A stretch of 64,000 nucleotides of DNA from NCBI GenBank assembly GCA_947259995.1, contig CAMYOK010000002.1, positions 908,881 through 972,880 of the forward strand, given 5' to 3'. The stretch is from an uncultured Pseudomonadales bacterium. Lineage in GTDB: Bacteria > Pseudomonadota > Gammaproteobacteria > Pseudomonadales > Pseudohongiellaceae. The translations under genes were made by a program, and so were the position numbers. Below, piece by piece: positions 55,001-64,000 of the stretch. Numbering within the stretch: position 1 is the stretch's first letter; every line of letters starts with the position of its first letter. The notes below the pieces were generated by a model that saw nothing but the letters and a program-made list of their open reading frames with translations, had not been told where the DNA came from and searched no databases.

Positions 55001-55578
55001 CGATACAGAGCCGAGATATCATATTTGATTATCGCATCCGCTTTGCCATCGAGCAGGGTTTCTACAATGGCGTCATCGTTAACGAAATTGACTCGAGCAG
55101 GGTCTATACCCATTGCCAAAAACATGGCTTGAATTTGCGTGCGAGAATAATCACTTTGCCCCGTCGCTATGCGCAGCTGACTCAATTGCTCTAGTGATTC
55201 AATCCCCGTAGTGTCTAAGCTTAGAACCGAAAAGGGTGACTTCTGATAAATAGGGGTCAAGACCACAATGTCTTCACCTCGACCGCGAGCGATCAAAGTT
55301 TCAATGCCACCGATACCAAAATCGGCGGCACCATTGAGGACCTGCGCAAGTGGAGATACGAATTGAGAACTCGCGTTGAAGGCAGGCTTTATCTCTACAT
55401 CCAAACCTTGCGTGTTATAAAAGCCTTGCCACTGTGCGGCATAGTAGCCGGCAAACTGAAATTCATGCTCCCACTGAAGCTGCAAAACGACTTGTTCGTT
55501 TTCTTGCGCTTGCAAGGTTATTGGCAGCAAATAGCCAAAACACAACACAAGAATGCATAACACAGCCCGAACTTGCAA
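51961..55578 (-). CDS. NMT1/THI5-CHASE-PAS-GGDEF-EAL signalling protein
   Basis: 1205 residues from TTG 55578 with AGGAG 8 bases upstream. A signal peptide (about 1-24) leads into a periplasmic substrate-binding domain of the NMT1/THI5 type (about 28-330, LQLQWEHEFQFAGYYAAQWQ and GAADFGIGGIE). Two membrane segments (about 338-383), a CHASE domain (about 395-605) and a third membrane segment (about 612-635) follow, then PAS (about 655-765), GGDEF (about 775-935, RYSGDEFIVVL) and EAL (about 945-1195, GCEALVRWRRPDG and IDDFGTGYSGLSYL). Both catalytic sites look intact, so it could make or break c-di-GMP. Two extracytoplasmic sensors in one chain are unusual; the ligand may be thiamine-precursor-like. 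Confidence 0.9.
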   Translation of the reverse strand: MQVRAVLCILVLCFGYLLPITLQAQENEQVVLQLQWEHEFQFAGYYAAQWQGFYNTQGLDVEIKPAFNASSQFVSPLAQVLNGAADFGIGGIETLIARGRGEDIVVLTPIYQKSPFSVLSLDTTGIESLEQLSQLRIATGQSDYSRTQIQAMFLAMGIDPARVNFVNDDAIVETLLDGKADAIIKYDISALYRARELGVSLNTFHPEDYGVNFYGDVLYTTQAVIDRDPELVRRFVRASLQGWRYAIENKAEVADKISTQLPRYRYIFNNTFDYNLLFAEQIDDYLLYPLVPLGHNQIERWQTAYVLLDQLGLIEQAFSIEELLSPIEARENENDLSEVWRLLAICLVGLLILMVFVRSTQTRWILAMPLLFLIGQQLLEMRYRVLLADEQRISVAEKLSSVRYQLESRLSNNLSLINGLAAFVASNPDFSDQEFATYAATVIEREPALINLAIAPDLVISNIYPLEGNESALGLNYNENAEQYYAVQRTVLTGALVIAGPVELVQGGTAFVGRAPVYITDSENGRHLWGIVSAPISTTNIYSDSSLFDPTTGLEIAIRGRDGLGADGEVFFGEEAVFSNPNVVTMPVVLGGGSWQLGAYELQDITVNNRSILLLRIVSAIVCILFMIAVFLRSRAKIKEEAYEQLIFRNEQFLREVETVSQVGGWRLDAQGVFTEVSDQCMQILGVSSGAGVLTLSEVCAQYTEETANMLRMLLDRAKHNSHSFDTELRLERVNKTETWLHIRGEMLNLSSGRELVGAIQDITKAKAADKLIEYQANYDALTGLANRSLLRDRLNSALAMSKRASTKLAVLFIDLDNFKSVNDNLGHDVGDEVLVEAASRIKHCVREVDTVARYSGDEFIVVLRDVFSESAVCRIVDDVVAKVGESFKIGTHQVYCGASVGIAFYPDDAIDSETLIIKADQAMYEVKKAGRNGWQFYTQEMQIKSEKRHSLYNELVAAVKNNELEVYYQPIYSYKENRIVGCEALVRWRRPDGSFIPPDEFIPLAEESGLVIRIDHFVLKSARNFISGINTEYGLNIGISVNVSTRLLYMRDESSQAWFYEIKSPSNVPIIAEITERVLVEDATRALQVLNDLSASGVQISIDDFGTGYSGLSYLSRFPVNAFKIDRSFVDKIGKLKTEEALIETMLLMAEKLQIKVVAEGVETQEQLDFLRRLNCDFAQGYFIGRPMPEDQFRQYLLDSLSER

Positions 55579-55700
55579 AAACCCGTCTCCTAATTATTGT
55601 CATTCTCTTAAAACAAGAACTTTAAAATAGGAGAATAGCAACTTGTGCGATTATGTTGCCACCTTAAATCGTGGGTTTTTGCATTCAAAGTTAACAATGC

Positions 55701-57950
55701 TTATATGACTTCAACCCTATCAACATTCTGAAAACCACGCGGCAATTTGTTTCCACGTCGCCCTCTCTCACCACGGTAATGCTCTAAATCAGCGATTTTC
55801 ATGTTGAGATAGCGTCTACCGGCATGAATAGTAAGGGTGTCTCCCGCACTCAACACACACAAAGCCACTACGTATTCTAGCCGCTCACTAGCTCGCGCGG
55901 AGGGGATGCTTATTACTTTATTTCCCTTTCCGCGTGATAATTCAGGCAACTCAGAGAGCGGGAAACTCAACATTCGCCCCTCGTTAGTAATCGCCACGAC
56001 TAAATCTTGCTCATAATCTTTAACGATTAACGGTGGCAGAACCTTGCTTGATGTTGGCAGTTTAAGAACGCTCTTTCCTGACTTATTCTTGCTTTGTAAG
56101 TCTGCGATCTTCGCCACAAAACCATAACCAGCATCACTCGCCAATAATACGCGCTGCGTGTCATCCCCCATCAACACACCCTCGAAGCTTGCCCCAGACT
56201 CTGGAGTTAGCCGACCGGTTAGAGGCTCACCTTGACCACGTGCGGAGGGCAAGGTATGGGAAGCTAATGAATAGGACCGCCCTGTCGAATCAATGAATAT
56301 AGCATTCTGATTGCTTCGCCCTTTCGCTGCGAATTTAAATCCATCACCGGATTTATACTGCAAAGCCGTGGGATCTACTTCATGCCCCTTCGCCGTTCGC
56401 GCCCAACCTCGTTCTGAGAGTACGACGGTCAGTGGCTCTGTCGAGAGTAGTTCCGTTTCACTGAAGGCTTGCGCCTCTTCACGCTTAACGATTGCCGAGC
56501 AGCGATCATCACCAAAGTCTTGCGCATCTTTTTCAATCTCTTTACGAATAAGCGTTTTGAGCCGTGCCGCAGAACCTAGAATCTGCTCTAATTTCTCACG
56601 CTCGGCATCGAGCTCACTTTGCTCTGCGCGGATCTTCACCTCTTCTAGCTTGGCTAGATGACGCAACTTGAGCTCGAGGATCGATTCTGCTTGCACTTCA
56701 CTGATGCCAAACCTTTCCATCAAAACGGGGCGCGGCTTGTCTTCTGTGCGAATGATATGAATGACTTCGTCGATATTTAAGAAGGCCACCAAGAGGCCTT
56801 CTAGAATATGCAGTCGTTGTAGAATGCGATCTAGGCGGTTCTGTAGTCGCCGACGCACCGTTTCGGTGCGAAACTCTAACCATTCCTTAAGCAAGGAACG
56901 CAAGTTTTTGACTTGCGGGCGACCGTTCGTGCCAATCATATTGAAATTGACTCGATAATTGCGCTCTAGATCTGTGGATGCGAACAGATGCAACATCAAG
57001 GCGTCCGTATCGACGCGATTAGACCGCGGCACCACTACGATACGCGTTGGATTCTCATGATCGGACTCATCTCTGAGGTCGACAACCATGGGAAGCTTTT
57101 TCTTCTGCATCTGCCCAGCGATCTGCTCGAGCACTTTCGCTCCCGAGACTTGATAAGGCAGTGCCGTAATAACGATGTCGCCATTTTCTATATGATAGAC
57201 CGCTCGCGCTTTGATGGAGCCCTTCCCAGTCTCATATAAGGATGCGATGTCATCTTGCGAGCTAATGATGTCAGCCGCAGTCGGATAGTCTGGCCCCTTA
57301 ATATGGGTGAGCAGATCGGCCACGGTGGCGCTTGGGCTTTCTAATAGATGGATACAGGCACTCGCCACCTCACGCAGATTATGAGGAGGGATATCTGTCG
57401 CCATCCCTACGGCGATTCCACTCCCCCCATTGAGCAACACGTTTGGGAGTCGCGCTGGCAAAATTTCTGGCTCTTCTAATGTGCCATCAAAATTAAGCTT
57501 CCACTCAACTGTACCTTGCTCCAGTTCTGATAAAAGAATATCAGCATATTTGCGCAGTTTTGACTCTGTATAACGCATCGCGGCGAATGACTTTGGATCA
57601 TCTGGCGAACCCCAGTTACCTTGACCATCCACAAGCGGGTAGCGATAGCTGAAAGGCTGCGCCATTAACACCATGGCCTCATAACAAGCAGAGTCGCCAT
57701 GTGGGTGAAACTTACCGATTACATCGCCAATAGTACGAGCAGATTTCTTAAACTTTGCTGTCGACTTAAGACCAAGTTCAGACATCGCGTACACGATTCG
57801 ACGTTGCACGGGTTTCAAACCATCGCCTATATGAGGCAAGGCACGGTCGTTGATCACGTACATAGAGTAGTTCAAATAAGCTTGCTGCGAATAACTACTC
57901 AGTGCTATTTGTTCCACACCATCTTCGTTCACTATAATATTTTGAGTCAT
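55701..57950 (-). CDS. parC: DNA topoisomerase IV subunit A
   Basis: 749 residues, normal for ParC. The breakage-rejoining core has [19 protein letters not shown] and the active Tyr in [11 protein letters not shown]. The quinolone-resistance region reads [12 protein letters not shown] with Ser87 and Glu91, the susceptible residues by analogy with E. coli Ser80 and Glu84. The C-terminal beta-pinwheel is short as in ParC, lacking the GyrA box. Follows parE by 50 bases; both decatenate replicated chromosomes. Confidence 0.97.
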   Translation of the reverse strand: MTQNIIVNEDGVEQIALSSYSQQAYLNYSMYVINDRALPHIGDGLKPVQRRIVYAMSELGLKSTAKFKKSARTIGDVIGKFHPHGDSACYEAMVLMAQPFSYRYPLVDGQGNWGSPDDPKSFAAMRYTESKLRKYADILLSELEQGTVEWKLNFDGTLEEPEILPARLPNVLLNGGSGIAVGMATDIPPHNLREVASACIHLLESPSATVADLLTHIKGPDYPTAADIISSQDDIASLYETGKGSIKARAVYHIENGDIVITALPYQVSGAKVLEQIAGQMQKKKLPMVVDLRDESDHENPTRIVVVPRSNRVDTDALMLHLFASTDLERNYRVNFNMIGTNGRPQVKNLRSLLKEWLEFRTETVRRRLQNRLDRILQRLHILEGLLVAFLNIDEVIHIIRTEDKPRPVLMERFGISEVQAESILELKLRHLAKLEEVKIRAEQSELDAEREKLEQILGSAARLKTLIRKEIEKDAQDFGDDRCSAIVKREEAQAFSETELLSTEPLTVVLSERGWARTAKGHEVDPTALQYKSGDGFKFAAKGRSNQNAIFIDSTGRSYSLASHTLPSARGQGEPLTGRLTPESGASFEGVLMGDDTQRVLLASDAGYGFVAKIADLQSKNKSGKSVLKLPTSSKVLPPLIVKDYEQDLVVAITNEGRMLSFPLSELPELSRGKGNKVISIPSARASERLEYVVALCVLSAGDTLTIHAGRRYLNMKIADLEHYRGERGRRGNKLPRGFQNVDRVEVI

Positions 57951-58000
57951 GATTTGTATCTGCTTTATATCTGATTTTGTGAGCGATCTAAAACTGCTTC

Positions 58001-59959
<1,959 letters not shown>

Positions 59960-59973
59960 CTACCAGCGAAAGG

Positions 59974-60564
59974 CTATTGGTGAGGCGTTGCGAGAAACTG
60001 AAAAATTTCGGGCAACATGTCAGCATAGTTTTCAAAACTATGATTGCCACCTTCCTGAATTATACTCATGCTGGACTCATATTTGTCCACCGCGAGCCGA
60101 TAATCTAGCGTCTCATCACCAGTCTGTACTAGCAACATGAATTTTTCTGGATGTTGCAACATAGGCGTGTCCATGTCGCGTAGCTGTTGCACATGCTCCA
60201 AAGTAATCTCATACTCTCGCCCTGAATAATAGTTGCGATTCATACCAAGGTGCTCATGCCACAACTGCGCTGGATTGACCGCCGGATTGATAAGCGCGGC
60301 ATTTAGTCCGTATTTCTCTGCAAGAAAGCTGGCGTAATACCCCCCCAACGAACTACCAATAATCGCCACGGGCAGGGTTTGGCGCTCGATAATCGCACTC
60401 ATCTGTTCCATGGCCAAAGCGGGCACATGAGGAAGCTCCGGAATCGCAATTCGATCGGACATCCCATTGCTCACACAATAGTCATAGGTGATGCGGGCTT
60501 TGCTGGAAATTGGGGAGCTATTAAACCCATGCAGATAGAGAAGGAAGAATGGCGCGATACTCAT
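59974..60564 (-). CDS. yqiA: YqiA-family esterase
   Basis: 196 residues from ATG 60564 with AGGAGC upstream; a longer frame reaches 60636. Alpha/beta-hydrolase: LLYLHGFNSSPISSKA (oxyanion), nucleophile Ser in IIGSSLGGYYASFLAEKYG, the acid in LLVQTGDETLDY and His in GGNHSFENYADM. Conserved neighbour of parE; hydrolyses small esters in vitro in E. coli, physiological role unclear. Confidence 0.92.
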   Translation of the reverse strand: MSIAPFFLLYLHGFNSSPISSKARITYDYCVSNGMSDRIAIPELPHVPALAMEQMSAIIERQTLPVAIIGSSLGGYYASFLAEKYGLNAALINPAVNPAQLWHEHLGMNRNYYSGREYEITLEHVQQLRDMDTPMLQHPEKFMLLVQTGDETLDYRLAVDKYESSMSIIQEGGNHSFENYADMLPEIFQFLATPHQ

Positions 60565-60647
60565 GCTAATGCTCCTGTGCTGCTTAGTCTCACAGGGCCG
60601 CAATATTGCTTTTTTACCATAGCAAGATCCGCGCAATGATTAGCGCA

Positions 60648-61466
60648 TCAATATCCTGTCGATGAATGATCTACTTCAAATTCATACCCAGTGACGCGTT
60701 CGATTGCACTTCTGATCTCTCCGTCTGGGAGTAGATCAAACCAACGATAGGCCGGATTAACGCTATCAAGCGTGAAGTCTTCTACTTGTGGCTTAAACTG
60801 AATACATGTGGAAGGAGTGCAGAAGTAACGCACATTGTTGCGGACAAAATCTAACTCTTGATGTATGTGCCCGTATACCACGGCGCGCACGTGTGGGTAT
60901 TGGTCGATCAGCGCCAAAAATTCCTTGTCGTTATGCAATCCGATCCCTTCCATCCAATGGGCTGAGCCGGGAACAGGGTTATGATGAAGGCAAACGACAC
61001 AATGTTCGGTTGCAGGGTCTTTGGCTGAAGCCTCCAAACTTGTGGCGAGACGCTCCATCTCTGCTGCACTTAGAAAGCCATGCACCTCACCGGTGACACT
61101 AGAGTCTAGAAGTATGATTTGCCAGTTGGCATATTGCACGCTGCCACTGAAGGCGCTCTTATACAACTCAATCTCTTGCATCACACGCCGGCGATCATGG
61201 TTCCCCGGGATCCAATAAAACGGCGCATTGAAATCCTGCATCGCCTGGCCGAAACGCATATAGGCTTCAACCGAAGCATCTTGCGCAATGTCGCCAGTGG
61301 CGAGGATCACATCAATCGCCCCTTCATTAGCCTGTATCAACTCAAGCACTTTCTCGAAGCTATCTTGAGTATTCAACTTTAAAAGATTCGCGCCAGGCTC
61401 ACGAAACAGATGGGTATCCGTTAACTGAACGACTCTGATGGCAGCTTCCTCGGAATTTCTTATCAT
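60648..61466 (-). CDS. cpdA: 3',5'-cyclic AMP phosphodiesterase CpdA
   Basis: 272 residues. Calcineurin-like metallophosphoesterase with all metal motifs: QLTDTHLF, ATGDIAQD, IPGNHDRRRV, LHHNPVPGS and YGHIHQEL. Degrades cAMP and thereby limits CRP/Vfr activity. Position between yqiB and yqiA is standard. Relevant to pilus regulation because the FimX-linked cyclase-like protein and PilG pathway feed into cAMP in Pseudomonas; the link here is an inference. Confidence 0.93.
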   Translation of the reverse strand: MIRNSEEAAIRVVQLTDTHLFREPGANLLKLNTQDSFEKVLELIQANEGAIDVILATGDIAQDASVEAYMRFGQAMQDFNAPFYWIPGNHDRRRVMQEIELYKSAFSGSVQYANWQIILLDSSVTGEVHGFLSAAEMERLATSLEASAKDPATEHCVVCLHHNPVPGSAHWMEGIGLHNDKEFLALIDQYPHVRAVVYGHIHQELDFVRNNVRYFCTPSTCIQFKPQVEDFTLDSVNPAYRWFDLLPDGEIRSAIERVTGYEFEVDHSSTGY

Positions 61467-61469
61467 AAT

Positions 61470-62048
61470 TTATGCAGCGCAGATAATTGTCGGGGCTTTA
61501 AGACTGCGACCGGCCTGTAAACATAGGCTTAGCCACTCGCCGAGGAATTCATTTATCTGTCTCTTCTCATCTTGGTGGTACATCGTTGGGTTAGGTATCG
61601 CGTACTTTGCAAGAAATGCCTTATGCCCTTGATAAGACACAGCTTCTGCCGTAGAGGCGTCATGGTACACACGCACAATAATGCCAGGAGGATCGATCCA
61701 ATCGCTCACCTGCGTGAGTTGCGTAATAGACAAAGTACTCGTATAGCGAAACACTTCTAGTACACGGATACGCACACGTTGTTCCTCATTACTATGAGGG
61801 GTGCTCAATACGAATTCACGTGCATATTGCTCAAATACGTCTGCAACTGCCGGCTGCTCTGTTTCATTATTAGAATGTCGGTGTAGATCAAGGTTAATGC
61901 CACCACTACTAGGGGATGCTTGATCTAGCTGGAAACAGCGCTCTCGGAATGATTCTAGTTCAGGCATTAGCTTTAGTAAACGAATAAAATTCGCATCACA
62001 ATCAGCCATTTGCCGAATTAGATCTATACGGTATTGAGAAGTTTTCAT
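61470..62048 (-). CDS. yqiB: DUF1249 family protein (YqiB)
   Basis: 192 residues. The N-terminal CDANFIRLLKLMPELESFRE and the later KVLEVFRYTSTLSITQ-like stretch (VLEVFRYTSTLSITQLTQ) with DASTAEAVSYQGHKAF are DUF1249 features. Function unknown. The ATG overlaps the nudF stop (ATGA, 62045-62048), and cpdA starts three bases after its own stop, so the three are tightly coupled. Confidence 0.93.
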   Translation of the reverse strand: MKTSQYRIDLIRQMADCDANFIRLLKLMPELESFRERCFQLDQASPSSGGINLDLHRHSNNETEQPAVADVFEQYAREFVLSTPHSNEEQRVRIRVLEVFRYTSTLSITQLTQVSDWIDPPGIIVRVYHDASTAEAVSYQGHKAFLAKYAIPNPTMYHQDEKRQINEFLGEWLSLCLQAGRSLKAPTIICAA

Positions 62049-62698
62049 CCAGCCTGCTTGCCGCCCATTAACCAGCGCTCTTTGAGTTTGCTTCTATTGA
62101 TATATAGCCACTGCATTGCAATGATGGCCATCGCATTATTCATGCGCCCTTCCTGCAGAAGGACCCAAGCCTCGTCGAAAGATAGCACAATGGCGCGAAT
62201 ATCTTCATGCTCATCGGCTAGTCCGTAGATTCCACCCGCATTCGTTGCATCGATTTGACCACAATAGAGGCTGATGCGCTCGTTGCTGCCACCAGGGCTG
62301 TTGTAATACTCACAGATGGGTTCTAACGCTTGTATGACGCAGCCAGACTCCTCCATAGCCTCGCGGCGCGAGAGTTCGTCCGCGGATTCATTGGGAGCTA
62401 AAATCCCCGCCACCACTTCTAAACACCAGGGACTAGTGCCCTGTTGCTCTGCATCCAATAGCGCGCCTATCCGAAATTGCTCGACAAGCACTACGGATTC
62501 TAGCTTAGGGTCATAAAGCAACACCCCGGCCGCTGGATCCCGCAAGAACAGCTCCCGAGTAAAGCTGTCGCTATAACCGCCAGCATAAAGTTTGTGTTTG
62601 AGGGTAAATTTGTCGATAGCAAAGAAACCTCGGTATTCCGAGGTTCTTTGCTCTACGCTAACATCCTGAACGTTAAATTCAGGAGGAGAATGAGTCAT
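62045..62698 (-). CDS. nudF: ADP-ribose pyrophosphatase (Nudix)
   Basis: 217 residues. The Nudix box runs from GILAPNESADELSRREAMEE, with the REAMEESG catalytic core. LVEQFRIGALLDAEQQG is the substrate-side segment of NudF/ADPRase. It hydrolyses ADP-ribose to AMP and ribose-5-phosphate. First gene of the operon leading to parE and parC. Confidence 0.93.
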   Translation of the reverse strand: MTHSPPEFNVQDVSVEQRTSEYRGFFAIDKFTLKHKLYAGGYSDSFTRELFLRDPAAGVLLYDPKLESVVLVEQFRIGALLDAEQQGTSPWCLEVVAGILAPNESADELSRREAMEESGCVIQALEPICEYYNSPGGSNERISLYCGQIDATNAGGIYGLADEHEDIRAIVLSFDEAWVLLQEGRMNNAMAIIAMQWLYINRSKLKERWLMGGKQAG

Positions 62699-62715
62699 GT
62701 GGCTGCCTCAAGGGA

Positions 62716-62997
62716 TCAGGCGGTACGACTTGTCACTTCTAGCAAGTGGTAGCCAAACTGGGTTTTAACGGGGCCCTGAACGGTATTTGGCTCAGCGCTG
62801 AATACGACTTGATCAAACTCTTTTACCATCTGGCCAGGACCAAAGCTACCAAGGTCTCCGCCTTGCGCGCGTGATGGGCATGATGAGTATTGTTTCGCGA
62901 TGTCACCAAAGTCTTCGCCTGCAACAATGCGCTCTTTCAACTCTAGGCATTGGGCTTCTGTTTCTACGAGGATGTGACGGGCTGTGGCTGTGGCCAT
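62716..62997 (-). CDS. ppiC: Small parvulin-type peptidyl-prolyl isomerase (PpiC)
   Basis: 93 residues, one parvulin domain and no signal peptide, so cytosolic like E. coli PpiC. ARHILVETEAQCLELKERI, YSSCPSRAQGGDLGSFGPGQ and VKTQFGYHLLEVTSR are the family blocks. It lies 17 bases upstream of nudF on the same strand. Confidence 0.95.
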   Translation of the reverse strand: MATATARHILVETEAQCLELKERIVAGEDFGDIAKQYSSCPSRAQGGDLGSFGPGQMVKEFDQVVFSAEPNTVQGPVKTQFGYHLLEVTSRTA

Positions 62998-63090
62998 GGG
63001 AAAACTCCTGAAAATAATTGAGGGAGTATTATGCCCGAGCAGAACCCTGAAATCGATGCGAGGTAGCCGATTGACTAGAATTGGGCGAGC

Positions 63091-63798
63091 TTAGCTTGCC
63101 GTGGCCGCGCGCTTAAGTGAATGCAGCCGATATTGCATATAGGGCTCGAGCAGTCTATAGAGCCACCCACGCGGACGCACTGGGCGTTCTAGACAGACAA
63201 GGCAGATACAATCGGTATCTTGCGTGGCTGTTGGCTGATGGGTTTCACCAGCATTGCGAACGACGAAATCTCCTCGCGAATAGGTGCCATCTGCATCGGA
63301 GAAGCTGCCCTTGAGAAGCACTGTAATTTCTTCTCCACGGTGCTCGTGCTCAGGCATCTGCCCACCTGCCTTAATGTCATAAATGGAGGTCTCGAGAGTC
63401 TCTCCGGCAATTGGCAATGGAGCTATGCGCAATGCCTTGCCAAACTGTGCCCACCCCAAGTTCTGCAAACTGCCGTTCGAGAGACGGCGCACTGAGCGCG
63501 GCAAATAAGTCTCTTTTGCCGATTTCGGCGCGATGGTCCGTGCCTCGAGGCTCGATGCTACTGGCGCCGATTGCGGCTCCGAAATTTTGCTCATTAACTG
63601 CTCAAAACTGCCAGCCTCTACTGCAACTGGGGGGATCTGGGAGAGCAAGTGTCCACCAACCTCTTTGAGTTGCTGCACATGAGCTCGACACTTACCACAG
63701 AACTCAAGATGCGCGGACACACACATTGCTTGCGCCATTGGCAGGTTCGCACTTGCGAAATCTGTCAGGAATCTTGAGTCGGGGTGATATGAAATCAT
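63091..63798 (-). CDS. chrR: ChrR-type zinc anti-sigma factor with cupin domain
   Basis: 235 residues. The anti-sigma domain has His5, His30, Cys34 and Cys37 (SAHLEFCGKC), the same spacing as the zinc ligands of Rhodobacter ChrR. The C-terminal cupin has His151, His153, Glu157 (PEHEHRGEEITVLL) and His187 (GETHQPT), again with ChrR spacing. ChrR holds ECF sigma factor RpoE and releases it on singlet oxygen. The sigma gene ends 16 bases upstream, which supports the call. Confidence 0.88.
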   Translation of the reverse strand: MISYHPDSRFLTDFASANLPMAQAMCVSAHLEFCGKCRAHVQQLKEVGGHLLSQIPPVAVEAGSFEQLMSKISEPQSAPVASSLEARTIAPKSAKETYLPRSVRRLSNGSLQNLGWAQFGKALRIAPLPIAGETLETSIYDIKAGGQMPEHEHRGEEITVLLKGSFSDADGTYSRGDFVVRNAGETHQPTATQDTDCICLVCLERPVRPRGWLYRLLEPYMQYRLHSLKRAATAS

Positions 63799-63814
63799 GT
63801 CTGTACCTATGGGT

Positions 63815-64000
63815 TTAGCGATCTATGAGTATCTGTAATTTATTTAATGCCAAGCGAATACGGGATTTCACCGTTCCTAATGGCAAGTCCAATTCTTCAG
63901 CGATTTCATTATGGGATTTATTTTCCATAAACGCCTTCTCTAGCACCAATGCTTGCTCACCTGGCAGAGTCGACATCGCATTGCGTATCTCAACTTCAAC
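63815..64000 (-). CDS. ECF sigma factor, C-terminal part (truncated by window edge)
   Basis: 61 residues of sigma region 4: TLPGEQALVLEKAFMENKSH, then the helix-turn-helix EIAEELDLPLGTVKSRIRLA and a short tail ending LIDR. Region 2 and the start lie outside the window. It precedes the ChrR-type anti-sigma gene by 16 bases on the same strand, the RpoE-ChrR arrangement of the singlet-oxygen response (ECF11-like). Confidence 0.9.
   Translation of the reverse strand, partial: VEVEIRNAMSTLPGEQALVLEKAFMENKSHNEIAEELDLPLGTVKSRIRLALNKLQILIDR

Overview
The window is a stretch of gammaproteobacterial chromosome. Gene orders familiar from Pseudomonas and its marine relatives appear one after another: rho-ubiD, argH divergent from hemC-hemD-hemX-hemY, lptM-lysA-dapF-DUF484, pilG/pilH divergent from gshB-tonB-yqgE-ruvX, pilT divergent from yggS, fimX followed further on by parC, and parE-yqiA-cpdA-yqiB-nudF. 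A Cellvibrio/OM-type marine relative is my guess from this synteny, not a proven placement. I see no rRNA or tRNA genes, insertion sequences, CRISPR arrays or prophage genes. Genes are tightly packed, with no intergenic gap over 300 bases.

1-21.6 kb is mostly housekeeping. It holds the rho 3' end, ubiD (ubiquinone), the haem operon hemCDXY with a shortened hemY, argH, a DegS-like periplasmic protease, an organoarsenical operon (ArsJ-associated GAPDH plus ArsJ), a ZIP transporter, several small unknown membrane or zinc-ribbon proteins, a Spy/CpxP-like protein, an ABC-F ATPase, a CpxRA-like two-component system and a GldA/F/G-type ABC system. 21.8-32.3 kb begins with lptM-lysA-dapF-DUF484. Where xerC is normally expected there is a glycan block instead: a PIG-L deacetylase, a giant multi-domain glycosyltransferase and two GT2 enzymes.

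32.4-44.9 kb is dominated by type IV pilus control. A ChpA-derived protein, a PilH-like receiver and a PilG-like receiver lie divergent from gshB, but pilI, pilJ and pilK are absent. The ChpA relative has lost Hpt histidines (His to Asn at two sites), the N-box Asn, the ATP lid and the CheW-like domain. The PilH relative has lost its phospho-acceptor Asp and conserved Lys. PilT, a catalytically degenerate FimX and an AhpA-like protein fused to a degenerate class III cyclase domain follow. This looks like a twitching-control pathway rebuilt around proteins that can no longer carry phosphate.

44.98-55.6 kb is an accessory signalling island between fimX/ahpA and parC. It contains an LqsR-like response regulator with a convergent sensor kinase, a small membrane protein, a single-domain receiver with a convergent 7TM-type kinase, a divergent GNAT-fold acyltransferase whose upstream region carries three perfect palindromes, and a 1205-residue NMT1/THI5-CHASE-PAS-GGDEF-EAL protein. 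A cell-cell signalling module is a reasonable hypothesis for this block. 55.7-64 kb returns to the conserved parC-parE-yqiA-cpdA-yqiB-nudF order, then a parvulin and a ChrR-type anti-sigma factor with the 3' end of its ECF sigma factor.
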